A stretch of DNA of 29,249 nt from Chloroflexota bacterium (GCA_023430545.1 JAEZAF010000053.1:1-29249); one strand, 5' to 3'; shown: positions 1 to 7,361, counted from the first letter of the stretch. Notes: generated from the sequence alone by a model not told the origin. A program made the numbers and translations.

Positions 1-2
1 CT

Positions 3-1211
3 GCCGTTCAGACCCTCCAGGCTGGTCAGGTACCACCGCTCAGCATCCTGCAGACGGTTCAGGCCGATAATGTTGGGACGGCTGTCGCCATCGGCACCGA
101 GATCGCGGATCAGGCCAATATCGAGAGCGACCTGCGTACTGCCATCTATGGGACTGCCATCGCACAGGGTGTCCCCGAAGGCCAGCCCGGTAACCTTGAT
201 GTCGTGACCGCTGTTGCCGCGACACTGGAAGCCGAAGGCACACCCATCCCGTTTGTCCCGGATGACCAGATCCGTACCGCCGTCGTCGGCACCGCCGTCG
301 CACTCGGTATCCCCGTCGGCCCGATCAACAGTGTCGATATCATCACAGCGGTCGCCGCGACGCTGGAAGCTGAAGGGACTCCCGTTCCCATCATTCCGGA
401 TGAGCTGGTCCGCACCGCTATTGCTGAAACCGCCGTCGCCCTGAATCTGCCTTTCAGCGGCCTCAGTGTGGAAGAAATCGCGACCGACATCGCCGCCACT
501 GCCGTCGCGCAGGAAACCGCCGTCGAATCGCTTCCCGATGACCCGTTTGCAACCGCCCTCGCCGGGACAGCGCTGGTCTCTGGCTTCCAGTCAACCATCG
601 CCGCACTTCAGGAAACCGTCGAGGCCCCCCCGGTCATTGTGGACAGCAGCAGTATCCTGACAGAAGTCGCCGGGACCGCCGTCGCTGAGGGGACTCCGCT
701 TGCCGGTCTGCCGGATGATGCGTACCGTACCGCCGTTGCCGGGACTGCTGCCGCTATTCCGGTCAATCCGCCGGTGATCATCGTCGATGAGGTCAGCACC
801 GCCGTTGCGGGCACCGCCATCGCCTTTGGCACACCCATCGAAGATCTGCCGGATGCCGGTTTCAGCACTGCCGTCTATGGCACTGCAACCGCGCTGGCTG
901 GCATTCAGGTAGCAGATCAGGGGACACCGACCACCATCGGACGCCTGAATGCAACCGACGTGCTGCTGACCGCAACCGCTTTGTCGCTTACACTCAACCC
1001 GCCGACACCGAGCGGTAGTGAGACGCCGGTCGCGGTGACACCGGGCGCAACCCTCGGCTTCCCGACACCCGGACCGACCCCACCCGGCGGTGAACTGCCG
1101 GATACCGGTCTGTTCGACGGCTTCGGTGAGGGTCTGGGCGCAGGTGCGCTTGCGCTGATGGCGATCGGTCTGGTAGGTGTGATCGTAGTCGCACGCAGAC
1201 TGCGTAAATAG
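3..1211 (+). CDS. Surface protein of 23-residue repeats with LPxTG-type C-terminal anchor (5' partial)
   Basis: The frame is open from the window edge, so the true start lies upstream. The visible part (about 402 residues) is mostly a tandem array of 23-residue units. Each begins with a TAVAGTAVA-like stretch, then xGTP, then a loop often reading LPDD, giving at least ten units. A few units carry longer loops. A Thr/Pro/Gly-rich spacer follows. The C-terminus has the three parts of a sortase signal: LPDTG, a hydrophobic segment (ALALMAIGLVGVIVV) and a basic tail (ARRLRK). I infer an exported protein covalently anchored or membrane-held at the cell surface, with the repeats as a stalk or solenoid. 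The repeat matches no family I can name. The export signal, and any adhesive or enzymatic domain, would be in the missing N-terminal part. A strong terminator follows about 35 bp after the stop. Confidence 0.8.
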   Translation, partial: AVQTLQAGQVPPLSILQTVQADNVGTAVAIGTEIADQANIESDLRTAIYGTAIAQGVPEGQPGNLDVVTAVAATLEAEGTPIPFVPDDQIRTAVVGTAVALGIPVGPINSVDIITAVAATLEAEGTPVPIIPDELVRTAIAETAVALNLPFSGLSVEEIATDIAATAVAQETAVESLPDDPFATALAGTALVSGFQSTIAALQETVEAPPVIVDSSSILTEVAGTAVAEGTPLAGLPDDAYRTAVAGTAAAIPVNPPVIIVDEVSTAVAGTAIAFGTPIEDLPDAGFSTAVYGTATALAGIQVADQGTPTTIGRLNATDVLLTATALSLTLNPPTPSGSETPVAVTPGATLGFPTPGPTPPGGELPDTGLFDGFGEGLGAGALALMAIGLVGVIVVARRLRK

Positions 1212-1246
1212 GCGATCAAACGATCACCATAACTATTCCAACAGAA

Positions 1247-1280
1247 ATCAAAAAGCCGGCACCGTGCTGGCTTTTTGATT
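1247..1280 (+). terminator. Intrinsic terminator of the LPxTG surface-protein gene
   Basis: Inverted repeat AAAAAGCCGGCAC / GTGCTGGCTTTTT with one G-T wobble and a very short loop. The A-run and T-run extend the pairing to AATCAAAAAGCC...GGCTTTTTGATT. The stem sits 36 bp after the stop codon and ends in a T-run on the plus strand. Confidence 0.85.
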
Positions 1281-1306
1281 CCCTGTTTTGATTAAAATCG
1301 CAATAA

Positions 1307-1655
1307 TTTGAAAACTCTAACCGCACACCTCGAACATTCGTGCTACACTGTGAAGTTCATGTATGTCAAACCAGCACCTTAACATCGTATCCTTGTTGCT
1401 GCCGCATAAAAATTTTGTGCGGCAGCAGCAGCAGCAGCAGCAACAAACTGCGACAAGCAGCAACTAGCAGCGTATTTATGCTGGACCTCAGTCATCGCTG
1501 CTCATTTTGAGGTAGGAATGGTTGCAGCAGCACATATTTTTTTGTGCTGCTGCTGCCGCTGCAAGCCAGTTTTGAACCTGAGCACCTGAAGATATACCCG
1601 GATTGCAGCAGTATTATGCTGCTACCGGCACTATACTGCTGCAAAGTGCTGCAAC
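1307..1655 (+). repeat. Structured non-coding repeat, copy 1 (GCAGC multi-hairpin element)
   Basis: This segment fills most of the 1212-1722 gap between two convergent genes. It is similar over nearly its whole length to the reverse complement of 7671-7974. Clear hairpins are: 1398-1426 (GCTGCCGCATAAAA / TTTTGTGCGGCAGC, one T-G wobble), about 1468-1483 (CAGCGTA / TATGCTG), 1524-1553 (GCAGCAGCAC / GTGCTGCTGC) and 1605-1642 (GCAGCAGTAT / ATACTGCTGC). A highly conserved spacer around 1488-1523 contains TCATTTTGAGGTAGGAATGG. Compared with copy 2, this copy has about 32 extra bases including six CAG triplets (1423-1440). It also lacks the left half of the terminal palindrome. It could be a MITE/REP-like element or the gene of a structured RNA. 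No protein is supported. Confidence 0.85.
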
Positions 1656-1722
1656 ACCCAGCGCGGTCATATCTCACAGCGGTTGTAGTGGACGGACTCG
1701 TCTGGCCCGCTTGCCAGAGAGA

Positions 1723-2787
1723 TTAATCGTATGCATCCGTCGTCAGTGCCCAGACCGGCACCACATCCATATCAAGATCATCCCGCAGCCCAGCCTGATA
1801 CCGGAAATAACCGGCAGACGCGATCATCGCGGCGTTATCGGTACACAGGTTCAGCGGTGGATAGCGCACTGGTAGATCCGTCTGTCGGCGCATCTCCGAC
1901 CGCAGGCGTGAATTAGCACTCACGCCACCGGCGATGAAGATCTCGGTCACCTGATGCGCCTTCGCCGCCCGTGCCGTTTTCTCTACCAGAATATCGACCA
2001 GTGCTTCCTGAAAACTGGCGGCGATATCGTTAATCGACACATCAGACCGCAGCTTCGGCGTCTTATCGGCTGACCGTTTGCGCGATGACCGGGCTTCACT
2101 CGAAGCAGGGACCGTTACTTCACGCAGCACAGCGGTCTTCAGGCCCGAAAAGCTGAAGTCATAGCTGGTATCCCGCTTCGCACGCGGGAAGTGATAGGCG
2201 TTGGCATTTCCCATCTGTGCCATTCGCTCAATATTCGGCCCACCGGGGAACGGCAGATTGAGCAACCGTCCGACTTTATCGAACGCTTCACCAGCCGCGT
2301 CGTCCAGTGTGCCGCCCAGACGCTCGTACTCGCCGTGGCCTTTCATTAACAGCAGTTCCGTATGCCCACCGGAAACGATCAGCACCAGCACCGGGAACAC
2401 CACTTCACGGAAAGGCTGAAGCAGCCACAAGGAGTAAACATGCCCTTCCAGATGATTGATCCCAAGCAGCGGCTTACGCCCGGCCAGCGCCAGCCCTTTG
2501 GCGAAGTTGATACCTGTCAGCAGCGAACCGACCAGTCCCGGCCCGCGTGTGACCGCAATCGCATCCAGTTGATCCAGCGTCACACCGGCATCTTCCAGTG
2601 CCTGATCGGTGACCGCGTCGATCACTTCAACATGTGCCCGTGATGCCACTTCGGGAAACACACCGCCGTATTTGGCATGCAGATCGATCTGTGTCGCGAC
2701 GACATTCGAAGCAATCACCTTACCGTCGATAACTACCGCCGCCGCCGTTTCGTCACATGACGTTTCAATACCCAGAATTTTGACCAT
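1723..2787 (-). CDS. tsaD: tRNA N6-adenosine threonylcarbamoyltransferase TsaD
   Basis: TsaD transfers the threonylcarbamoyl group from threonylcarbamoyl-AMP to A37 of ANN-decoding tRNAs, working with TsaB and TsaE in the cytosol. The 354-residue product shows the family pattern throughout. There is ETSCDET at residues 8-14, the metal-binding HLEGH at 112-116, then VSGGHTE, GEAFDKVGRLL, PGGPNIE, FSFSGLKT, AGGVSANSRLR and CTDNAAMIA. Length is slightly above the usual 335-345 because of a basic Ser/Arg/Lys-rich insertion (about residues 230-255) before the ASFQEAL helix. I chose the ATG at 2787 because AAAGGTGAT lies 4 to 5 bases upstream. A GTG at 2796 would lie inside this ribosome-binding site. 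The gene appears to stand alone, divergent from the next one, and its 3' end faces the non-coding repeat. Confidence 0.97.
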   Translation of the reverse strand: MVKILGIETSCDETAAAVVIDGKVIASNVVATQIDLHAKYGGVFPEVASRAHVEVIDAVTDQALEDAGVTLDQLDAIAVTRGPGLVGSLLTGINFAKGLALAGRKPLLGINHLEGHVYSLWLLQPFREVVFPVLVLIVSGGHTELLLMKGHGEYERLGGTLDDAAGEAFDKVGRLLNLPFPGGPNIERMAQMGNANAYHFPRAKRDTSYDFSFSGLKTAVLREVTVPASSEARSSRKRSADKTPKLRSDVSINDIAASFQEALVDILVEKTARAAKAHQVTEIFIAGGVSANSRLRSEMRRQTDLPVRYPPLNLCTDNAAMIASAGYFRYQAGLRDDLDMDVVPVWALTTDAYD

Positions 2788-2935
2788 TCCAATCACCTTT
2801 TATCGGCTGAAGTAGTTCTCAGCTCGCCCATACCGTCCTGTTCAGCTCTCAGGTACAATGCCTCATCAGTGTTCGAGAGTGTTCAAGCTGTTTTATCTGT
2901 TTCTATCTGTCTCAATTTTAACGAGTCACCCCAGA

Positions 2936-3460
2936 ATGTCCGATTCCGAAATCACCCTGATGTCTGCCCTCAATTTCACCGCTGAGGATCTGTCCCATAA
3001 CCGGGCTGGCGAACTCAGTGAGATGCAGCATTACCGCCTGCGTGTGCGTCGTCGCCGTGCGGAGATCATCGGTGCAGTCGTCATTGTGTTCGGCGTCATT
3101 ATCGCCTCACTGCTGATCTACCTGAGCAGGCGCAGTGATTCCGGCATCCTGTATCTGATCGGCATCGGGCTGACGATCTGCTGTGCAGCCATAACAGGAG
3201 TGGTTGCCCGCTTCTGGCTGCGCCTGAATGCCGACATCAACGGGCGCAGGGTTCACATCAACAGTGGCACGCTTGAGCGTGTACTCAAGCCAATCAACCG
3301 CCGCGTTATCACCTATATTCTGCGGGTCGATGGCGCTGAGGTCGCGGTCTCAAAAGAGACGTTCAGGCTCTTCGAACATGAAAAGCCCTATACGCTTTAT
3401 CGTGCCCCCTATTCCGGGACGCTGTTATCAGCAGAACCCGGGCTGCATCAGGGGCATTAA
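2936..3460 (+). CDS. Two-TM membrane protein of unknown function
   Basis: I do not recognise a family. From the ATG at 2936 the product is 174 residues. A hydrophilic N-terminus ends in a strongly basic stretch (RLRVRRRRAE). Two adjacent hydrophobic segments follow (IIGAVVIVFGVIIASLLIYL, then a GILYLIGIGLTICC-type segment). A soluble C-terminal domain of about 85 residues comes next, with alternating beta-like strands (VHINSGTLERVL, YILRVDGAEVAVSKETF). By the positive-inside rule both ends are probably cytoplasmic. The frame is open further upstream to an ATG at 2858, but that ATG overlaps a TACAAT that could be a -10 box. Start choice is therefore uncertain. Its stop overlaps the stop of the convergent downstream gene in a shared TTAA. 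Confidence 0.7.
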   Translation: MSDSEITLMSALNFTAEDLSHNRAGELSEMQHYRLRVRRRRAEIIGAVVIVFGVIIASLLIYLSRRSDSGILYLIGIGLTICCAAITGVVARFWLRLNADINGRRVHINSGTLERVLKPINRRVITYILRVDGAEVAVSKETFRLFEHEKPYTLYRAPYSGTLLSAEPGLHQGH

Positions 3461-3972
3461 TCGCTGGTAGCCTCAGCAGCCGCAGCGATGTCAATCAGCG
3501 ACTGATCGCGCTCGACAACATCACCTTTGGCGACGTAGACCTGTTCCACCACACCATCATAAGGCGCGGTGATGCGGATTTCCATCTTCATCGCTTCTAG
3601 CAGTACCACCACCTGCCCCGCCGAGACACGGTCGCCCGCTGTCACCAGTACATCGACGACCTGCCCCGGCATCTGGGCATTCAGATGCGCGTGGCCGCCT
3701 GTCCCACGTGCCCGCCGCTGGGATTTCGCTTCAGCCGTTTGCAGCACCACCGGAGCCTCACCATCAAGCTGTATCCAGTGCCTTCGGCTGTCTGCGGCGC
3801 TATAGGCGATGTGGGTCTCCTGCTCAGTCAGCAGACGCCGTACATGATCTGACCATGCAGACGCCTGTACACGGTACTCACGATCTTCGATCCTGATGTG
3901 ATATTCCTGATCGCTGAACGCTTCAATCTGGACAGTATGAATCTGTCCCTGATGCTGGTAACGAAAGATCAC
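3457..3972 (-). CDS. Biotin/lipoyl attachment domain protein (biotin carboxyl carrier-like)
   Basis: The 171-residue product ends in a biotinyl domain (about residues 95-165). This contains the classic EAMKM motif with the acceptor lysine at residue 129, preceded by MPGQVVDVLVTAGDRVSAGQ and followed by TAPYDGVVEQVYVAKGDVV. The first 90 residues resemble the poorly conserved region that precedes the biotinyl domain in acyl-CoA carboxylase alpha chains. Known family role: it carries carboxybiotin between a biotin carboxylase and a carboxyltransferase. Neither enzyme is encoded nearby, so its partner must be elsewhere. The start is a GTG at 3972 with GGGGA just upstream. An extended -10 promoter lies about 50 bp before it. 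The stop overlaps that of the convergent two-TM protein by 4 bp. Confidence 0.85.
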   Translation of the reverse strand: MIFRYQHQGQIHTVQIEAFSDQEYHIRIEDREYRVQASAWSDHVRRLLTEQETHIAYSAADSRRHWIQLDGEAPVVLQTAEAKSQRRARGTGGHAHLNAQMPGQVVDVLVTAGDRVSAGQVVVLLEAMKMEIRITAPYDGVVEQVYVAKGDVVERDQSLIDIAAAAEATSD

Positions 3973-4016
3973 AAGGTCCCCTGCCTGTCTGTATATCGCG
4001 TAACAGTCGATTGTCG

Positions 4017-4025
4017 ATTATAGCA
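4017..4025 (-). promoter_or_regulatory. Extended -10 promoter of the biotin-carrier gene
   Basis: On the minus strand the sequence reads TGCTATAAT, a perfect extended -10 (TGnTATAAT), 44 bp before the GTG start. Only a weak -35-like TTTGAT is seen, 16 bp upstream. Confidence 0.6.
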
Positions 4026-4166
4026 TCACCCGTTGACCATCAAAAACAGACGGCGCAGATGTGAATTTCGAAATACATCCGGGCTGTATCGGTCAGGCTC
4101 TAGACGACACAATCAGCTTTCGGTATGCTGTTAGGTTAATAATTTCAATCAAACAAGGACAAACAG

Positions 4167-5480
4167 ATGACGCACCACGCACAGTTACTGGATCGCCTTC
4201 ACCGTCGTGATGCGATCGTTGGTGTCATCGGAATGGGTTACGTTGGCCTTCCGCTGGCCGTGGAATTCGCACATGCTGGCTTTCATGTCATCGGCCTCGA
4301 TATCAGCGCTGAAAGGGTCGATCTGCTCAATAAGGGCGAAAGCTATATCCCGGATGTCCCGACAGACCGCCTGCGTCCGCTGGTGGAGAGTGGTCACTTC
4401 TGCGCCACCACCAGCCATGAAGATCTGAGGCGCGCCCACGCCATCACGATCTGCGTCCCGACTCCCCTGCGCAAGACCAAGGACCCGGATATGTCCTACG
4501 TATTGCAGGCCATCGAGCAGATCGTTGACATCTGTCAGGAAGGGATGCTGATCGTACTGGAGAGCACCACGTATCCGGGCACCACAACCGAACTGATTCA
4601 GCCTCAACTGGAAGCACGCGGCCTGCGTGCTGGTGAAAATGTGTTCATCGCCTTTTCGCCGGAGCGTATCGACCCGGCCAACCCGACCTATCATGTCCGC
4701 AATACGCCCAAAGTCGTGGGCGGTGTCACGCCTGCCTGCACCGAAGCCGCAGCTGCCCTGTATCAGCCTGCAACCGAGCAGGTTGTATCCGTGTCGTCAC
4801 CGACCACCGCCGAGATGGTTAAACTGCTGGAGAACACCTTCCGCGCCGTCAATATTGGCCTTGTCAACGAAATGGCACTGATGTGCGACAAGCTTGGTAT
4901 CGATGTCTGGGAAGTGATCGAAGCGGCGAAGACCAAGCCCTTCGGTTTTATGCCGTTTTATCCGGGACCGGGACTGGGTGGTCACTGCATCCCCATTGAT
5001 CCCCATTATCTGAGCTGGAAGCTGAAGACGCTCAACTACACCGCCCGCTTCATCGAGCTGGCAAGTGAGATCAACACCTCGATGCCGCTGTATGTCATCG
5101 ATAAGGTGACCGATGCGCTGAATGATGAGGGAAAGGCCGTGCGGGGGTCAAAAATCCTCGTACTGGGAGTCGCCTACAAACGCGATATCGACGACGTGCG
5201 TGAAAGCCCCGCACTCGATGTCATCAGCCTGCTGCGTCACAAAGGGGCACAGGTCGCCTATCACGATCCCTATATCAGTTCAGTAGAGCTTGAAGATCGT
5301 GAGAAGATGGAAGGCACCGCTTATTCACCGGAACTGCTTCAGAGCATGGACTGTGTGGTGATTATTACTGATCACACCCGCTTCAACTGGCAGGAAGTGC
5401 TGGACAGCAGTCATCTGATTGTCGATACCCGTAACGCGACTGGTGGCCTGCGTGGGAATGCCCGCGTGATCTCGATCTGA
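4167..5480 (+). CDS. UDP-glucose/UDP-ManNAc dehydrogenase family nucleotide-sugar dehydrogenase
   Basis: This enzyme oxidises the C6 hydroxyl of a UDP-sugar to a carboxylate with two NAD+, supplying uronic acids for polysaccharides or glycans. The 437-residue product has an N-terminal Rossmann motif GMGYVGLPLA at residues 22-31 and SPERIDPANP in the middle. The active-site block GLGGHCIPIDPHYLSWK carries the catalytic Cys274, and a C-terminal UDP-binding domain includes VLGVAYKRDIDDVRESPA. The KxKPFGFMPFYPGPGLGGHC arrangement resembles the WecC/WbpA (UDP-N-acetyl-hexosamine) branch more than classical Ugd, so the exact substrate is uncertain. The ATG has AAGGA about 8 bases upstream. The gene stands alone, without sugar-transferase neighbours. 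Confidence 0.92.
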   Translation: MTHHAQLLDRLHRRDAIVGVIGMGYVGLPLAVEFAHAGFHVIGLDISAERVDLLNKGESYIPDVPTDRLRPLVESGHFCATTSHEDLRRAHAITICVPTPLRKTKDPDMSYVLQAIEQIVDICQEGMLIVLESTTYPGTTTELIQPQLEARGLRAGENVFIAFSPERIDPANPTYHVRNTPKVVGGVTPACTEAAAALYQPATEQVVSVSSPTTAEMVKLLENTFRAVNIGLVNEMALMCDKLGIDVWEVIEAAKTKPFGFMPFYPGPGLGGHCIPIDPHYLSWKLKTLNYTARFIELASEINTSMPLYVIDKVTDALNDEGKAVRGSKILVLGVAYKRDIDDVRESPALDVISLLRHKGAQVAYHDPYISSVELEDREKMEGTAYSPELLQSMDCVVIITDHTRFNWQEVLDSSHLIVDTRNATGGLRGNARVISI

Positions 5481-5502
5481 CCGTCATTGTGAAAACAAAA
5501 TA

Positions 5503-5534
5503 CGCCTGTGGACAAATATGAACGTCCACAGGCG
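5503..5534 (-). terminator. Hairpin terminator between the sugar dehydrogenase gene and rpmF
   Basis: Perfect 11-bp stem CGCCTGTGGAC / GTCCACAGGCG with a 10-nt loop. On the minus strand it is followed by a T-rich tail (TATTTTGTTTT), so it best serves rpmF. It lies only 22 bp after the plus-strand stop and may work in both directions. Confidence 0.7.
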
Positions 5535-5582
5535 CGTTTGATAGCACTGCAATCGGAGACCGGTCACGCCGGTCTGATGAAG

Positions 5583-5771
5583 CTAGCTTTCGTTGTTGAC
5601 TTCCATCACGGTTTCACCGCGATAGGTGCCGCAGTTCGGGCACACGCGATGTGCCAGGTGGTACTCACCACAGCCTTCGCAAACGATAATCTGCTTCAGT
5701 GAGATACTGTCTTGTGCACGACGACGGTCACGACGACCGCGCGAGACCTTGCGCTTTGGTAGAGGACCCAC
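5583..5771 (-). CDS. rpmF: 50S ribosomal protein L32
   Basis: L32 is a small protein of the large ribosomal subunit. The 62-residue product begins MGPLPKRKVSRGRRDRRR, the conserved basic N-terminus of L32. It then has a four-cysteine zinc ribbon (CEGCGEYHLAHRVCPNC) and ends in the usual short tail after YRGE. The start is GTG at 5771 with AAGGAG 7 bases upstream. It has a dedicated promoter with both hexamers at consensus and a leader of roughly 90 nt. In many bacteria rpmF lies beside a DUF177 gene and plsX or fabH. That is not the case here, where it is a single-gene unit. Confidence 0.96.
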   Translation of the reverse strand: MGPLPKRKVSRGRRDRRRAQDSISLKQIIVCEGCGEYHLAHRVCPNCGTYRGETVMEVNNES

Positions 5772-5869
5772 AGGGCTGCTCCTTGTACTTAATTAGGGTT
5801 GATTACGTTCGTTTTTGTTGAAAAATCAGAATAGCCCGGGGTCTCCGAGCGCGTCACGTAGTGAGAGGC

Positions 5870-5899
5870 ATTATATAAGTCGAGAGAAGCGGGTGTCAA
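5870..5899 (-). promoter_or_regulatory. Consensus housekeeping promoter of rpmF
   Basis: On the minus strand, TTGACA (5899-5894) and TATAAT (5875-5870) are separated by 18 bp. Both hexamers match the sigma-70/SigA consensus exactly. Predicted transcription start is near 5863, leaving about 90 nt of leader. The leader contains a GCTCGG / CCGGGC hairpin followed by a short T-rich stretch. Confidence 0.85.
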
Positions 5900-6037
5900 G
5901 TGTCATAGCAGGTGTCATGGCATGCTCACCGGTTTCTGGCGTACATCTAAAAGCGGCTGTGTAAGCTTCAGACTGCGATACTTCAATATGTGAATATCAA
6001 CCCGCGACCATCGTGTGAACGATTAAAGACGATCAAC

Positions 6038-7189
6038 ATGACAGAAGAAGTCCTCATTATCGGGGCTGGCCCAGCCGGGATTGCCAGCGCCTATGCCCTG
6101 AAAAAACGCGGTATTCCCTATCGGGTGATTGACCGCGCATCCGTCATCAGTTCGACGTGGAACAGCCTGTACCCTTCGCTGAGGCTGAACACCACGCGCT
6201 TCTTTTCCCATCTGCCCGGAAAGCGCTTCCCGTGGCGCTGGGGGATATTCCCAACGGGAAGGGAATACCACAGCTATCTTACAGACTACGCGAAACGCGA
6301 GAATCTGAATATCGAACTCGGCGTGGAAGTACGCCGCATCTGCCCTGAAGGCGACGGATGGCGGGTCGTCACCAGTCAGGGCAGCACATGGCACCCCGCA
6401 GTGATCTCGGCTACAGGGCGCTTTAATCAACCCTATACACCGCAATTCGCCGGGATGAACGACTTCGAAGGCGCAGTGATCCACGCACGCGACTACACAG
6501 GGCCAGAGCCTTTTGCGGGTCAGCGTGTGATGGTCGTCGGTAACGGTCCGAGTGGGCTGGATATCGCCGTCGAACTGGGCGCACAGAACGCCCCTGAACA
6601 TCCCGCCCTGCTCTCAATGCGCACCGGCGTCATCCTGCGTCCACGTTTTCCGCTGGGGCTGCCCAAACACGTCTGGATGCTTATTGCCGACGCCCTGCCT
6701 GATTTTATCGGAACACCCCTGATCCGCTGGATTGAAAGCCTGAAACTCAAAAACCTTGAAACACTTGGGATCAAAACCCCGAAAGAAAGCGAGTCCAGCG
6801 GTGCAGCGTCCACACGAGGGACGGAACTCATCCGGGCGGTCAAAGCAGGACAGGTGCAGTGTGTGGATGGCCTGCATCACTTCGAGCGGAACGCGGTGAT
6901 GCTGAATGATGGCAGCCTCCATAGGGTAGACACAGTGATTATGGCGACCGGGTATCGTCCGGTGCTGTACCAGTATTTCGACTATCACGGCGAACGGGAC
7001 GGCTACGACTGGCCGGTCCGTGAACTGTCAGCGCATCCCAACGGGCGCGAAGTGCAGGGCTATCCCGGCCTTTATCTGGTCGGCGTGTTCTATCAGGGAC
7101 GCGGCGCGATGTACAATTTCAGCGTCGAAGCCGAAATTGCTGCCGAGCAGATTGCAGAACGGCTGAAGCAAATCCCATCAGCCGGATAA
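6038..7189 (+). CDS. Flavin-containing monooxygenase-like FAD/NAD(P)H oxidoreductase
   Basis: The 383-residue product has a FAD-binding GAGPAG at residues 9-14 and a second, NADPH-binding GNGPSG at 168-173. Between them, FEGAVIHARDY (about 143-153) fits the FxGxxxHxxxY fingerprint of group B flavoprotein monooxygenases (FMO, Baeyer-Villiger enzymes, N-hydroxylases). ATGYRP near residue 304 is the usual second FAD/NADPH linker motif. The family uses NADPH and O2 to add oxygen to a small molecule or a heteroatom. The substrate cannot be told from sequence. I chose the ATG at 6038, just before the Rossmann strand. An upstream GTG at 5990 is open but would add 16 residues with no family match. 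The gene has no obvious partner and is followed by tRNA-Cys. Confidence 0.85.
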   Translation: MTEEVLIIGAGPAGIASAYALKKRGIPYRVIDRASVISSTWNSLYPSLRLNTTRFFSHLPGKRFPWRWGIFPTGREYHSYLTDYAKRENLNIELGVEVRRICPEGDGWRVVTSQGSTWHPAVISATGRFNQPYTPQFAGMNDFEGAVIHARDYTGPEPFAGQRVMVVGNGPSGLDIAVELGAQNAPEHPALLSMRTGVILRPRFPLGLPKHVWMLIADALPDFIGTPLIRWIESLKLKNLETLGIKTPKESESSGAASTRGTELIRAVKAGQVQCVDGLHHFERNAVMLNDGSLHRVDTVIMATGYRPVLYQYFDYHGERDGYDWPVRELSAHPNGREVQGYPGLYLVGVFYQGRGAMYNFSVEAEIAAEQIAERLKQIPSAG

Positions 7190-7196
7190 ACGCACC

Positions 7197-7225
7197 TTGT
7201 CAGCAGGGCAGGCTGTGGCTATAAT
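7197..7225 (+). promoter_or_regulatory. Promoter of tRNA-Cys
   Basis: TTGTCA (7197-7202), a 17-bp spacer, then a consensus TATAAT (7220-7225). The tRNA begins 11 bp after the -10 box. Confidence 0.85.
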
Positions 7226-7236
7226 GCAACCTATCT

Positions 7237-7307
7237 GGCGACGTAGCAAAGTGGTAATGCGCAGGTCTGCAAAACCTTGATCGTGGGTTCGATTCCCACC
7301 GTCGCCT
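7237..7307 (+). tRNA. tRNA-Cys (GCA)
   Basis: Cloverleaf of 71 nt. Acceptor arms are GGCGACG and CGTCGCC with discriminator T (U73, normal for tRNA-Cys). The D-arm is GCAAAGTGGTAATGC. The anticodon loop is CTGCAAA with anticodon GCA. The T-arm is GTGGG-TTCGATT-CCCAC. CCA is not encoded. The top pair of the anticodon stem appears mismatched. It has its own promoter and terminator. Confidence 0.97.
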
Positions 7308-7315
7308 CTCTTATC

Positions 7316-7361
7316 ACAGGTGGTGCTTTATCGATAATCCTCGAAAAGCACCGCCTGTTTT
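7316..7361 (+). terminator. Terminator of tRNA-Cys
   Basis: 14-bp stem ACAGGTGGTGCTTT / AAAGCACCGCCTGT with one T-G wobble and a loop of about 15 nt, followed by TTTTGCTTT. It begins 8 bp after the tRNA. Confidence 0.85.

Noticed and set aside
1398..1655. CRISPR array suggested by repeated GCAGC units
   Set aside because: The units are irregular palindromes without uniform repeat length or unique spacers, and no cas genes are present.
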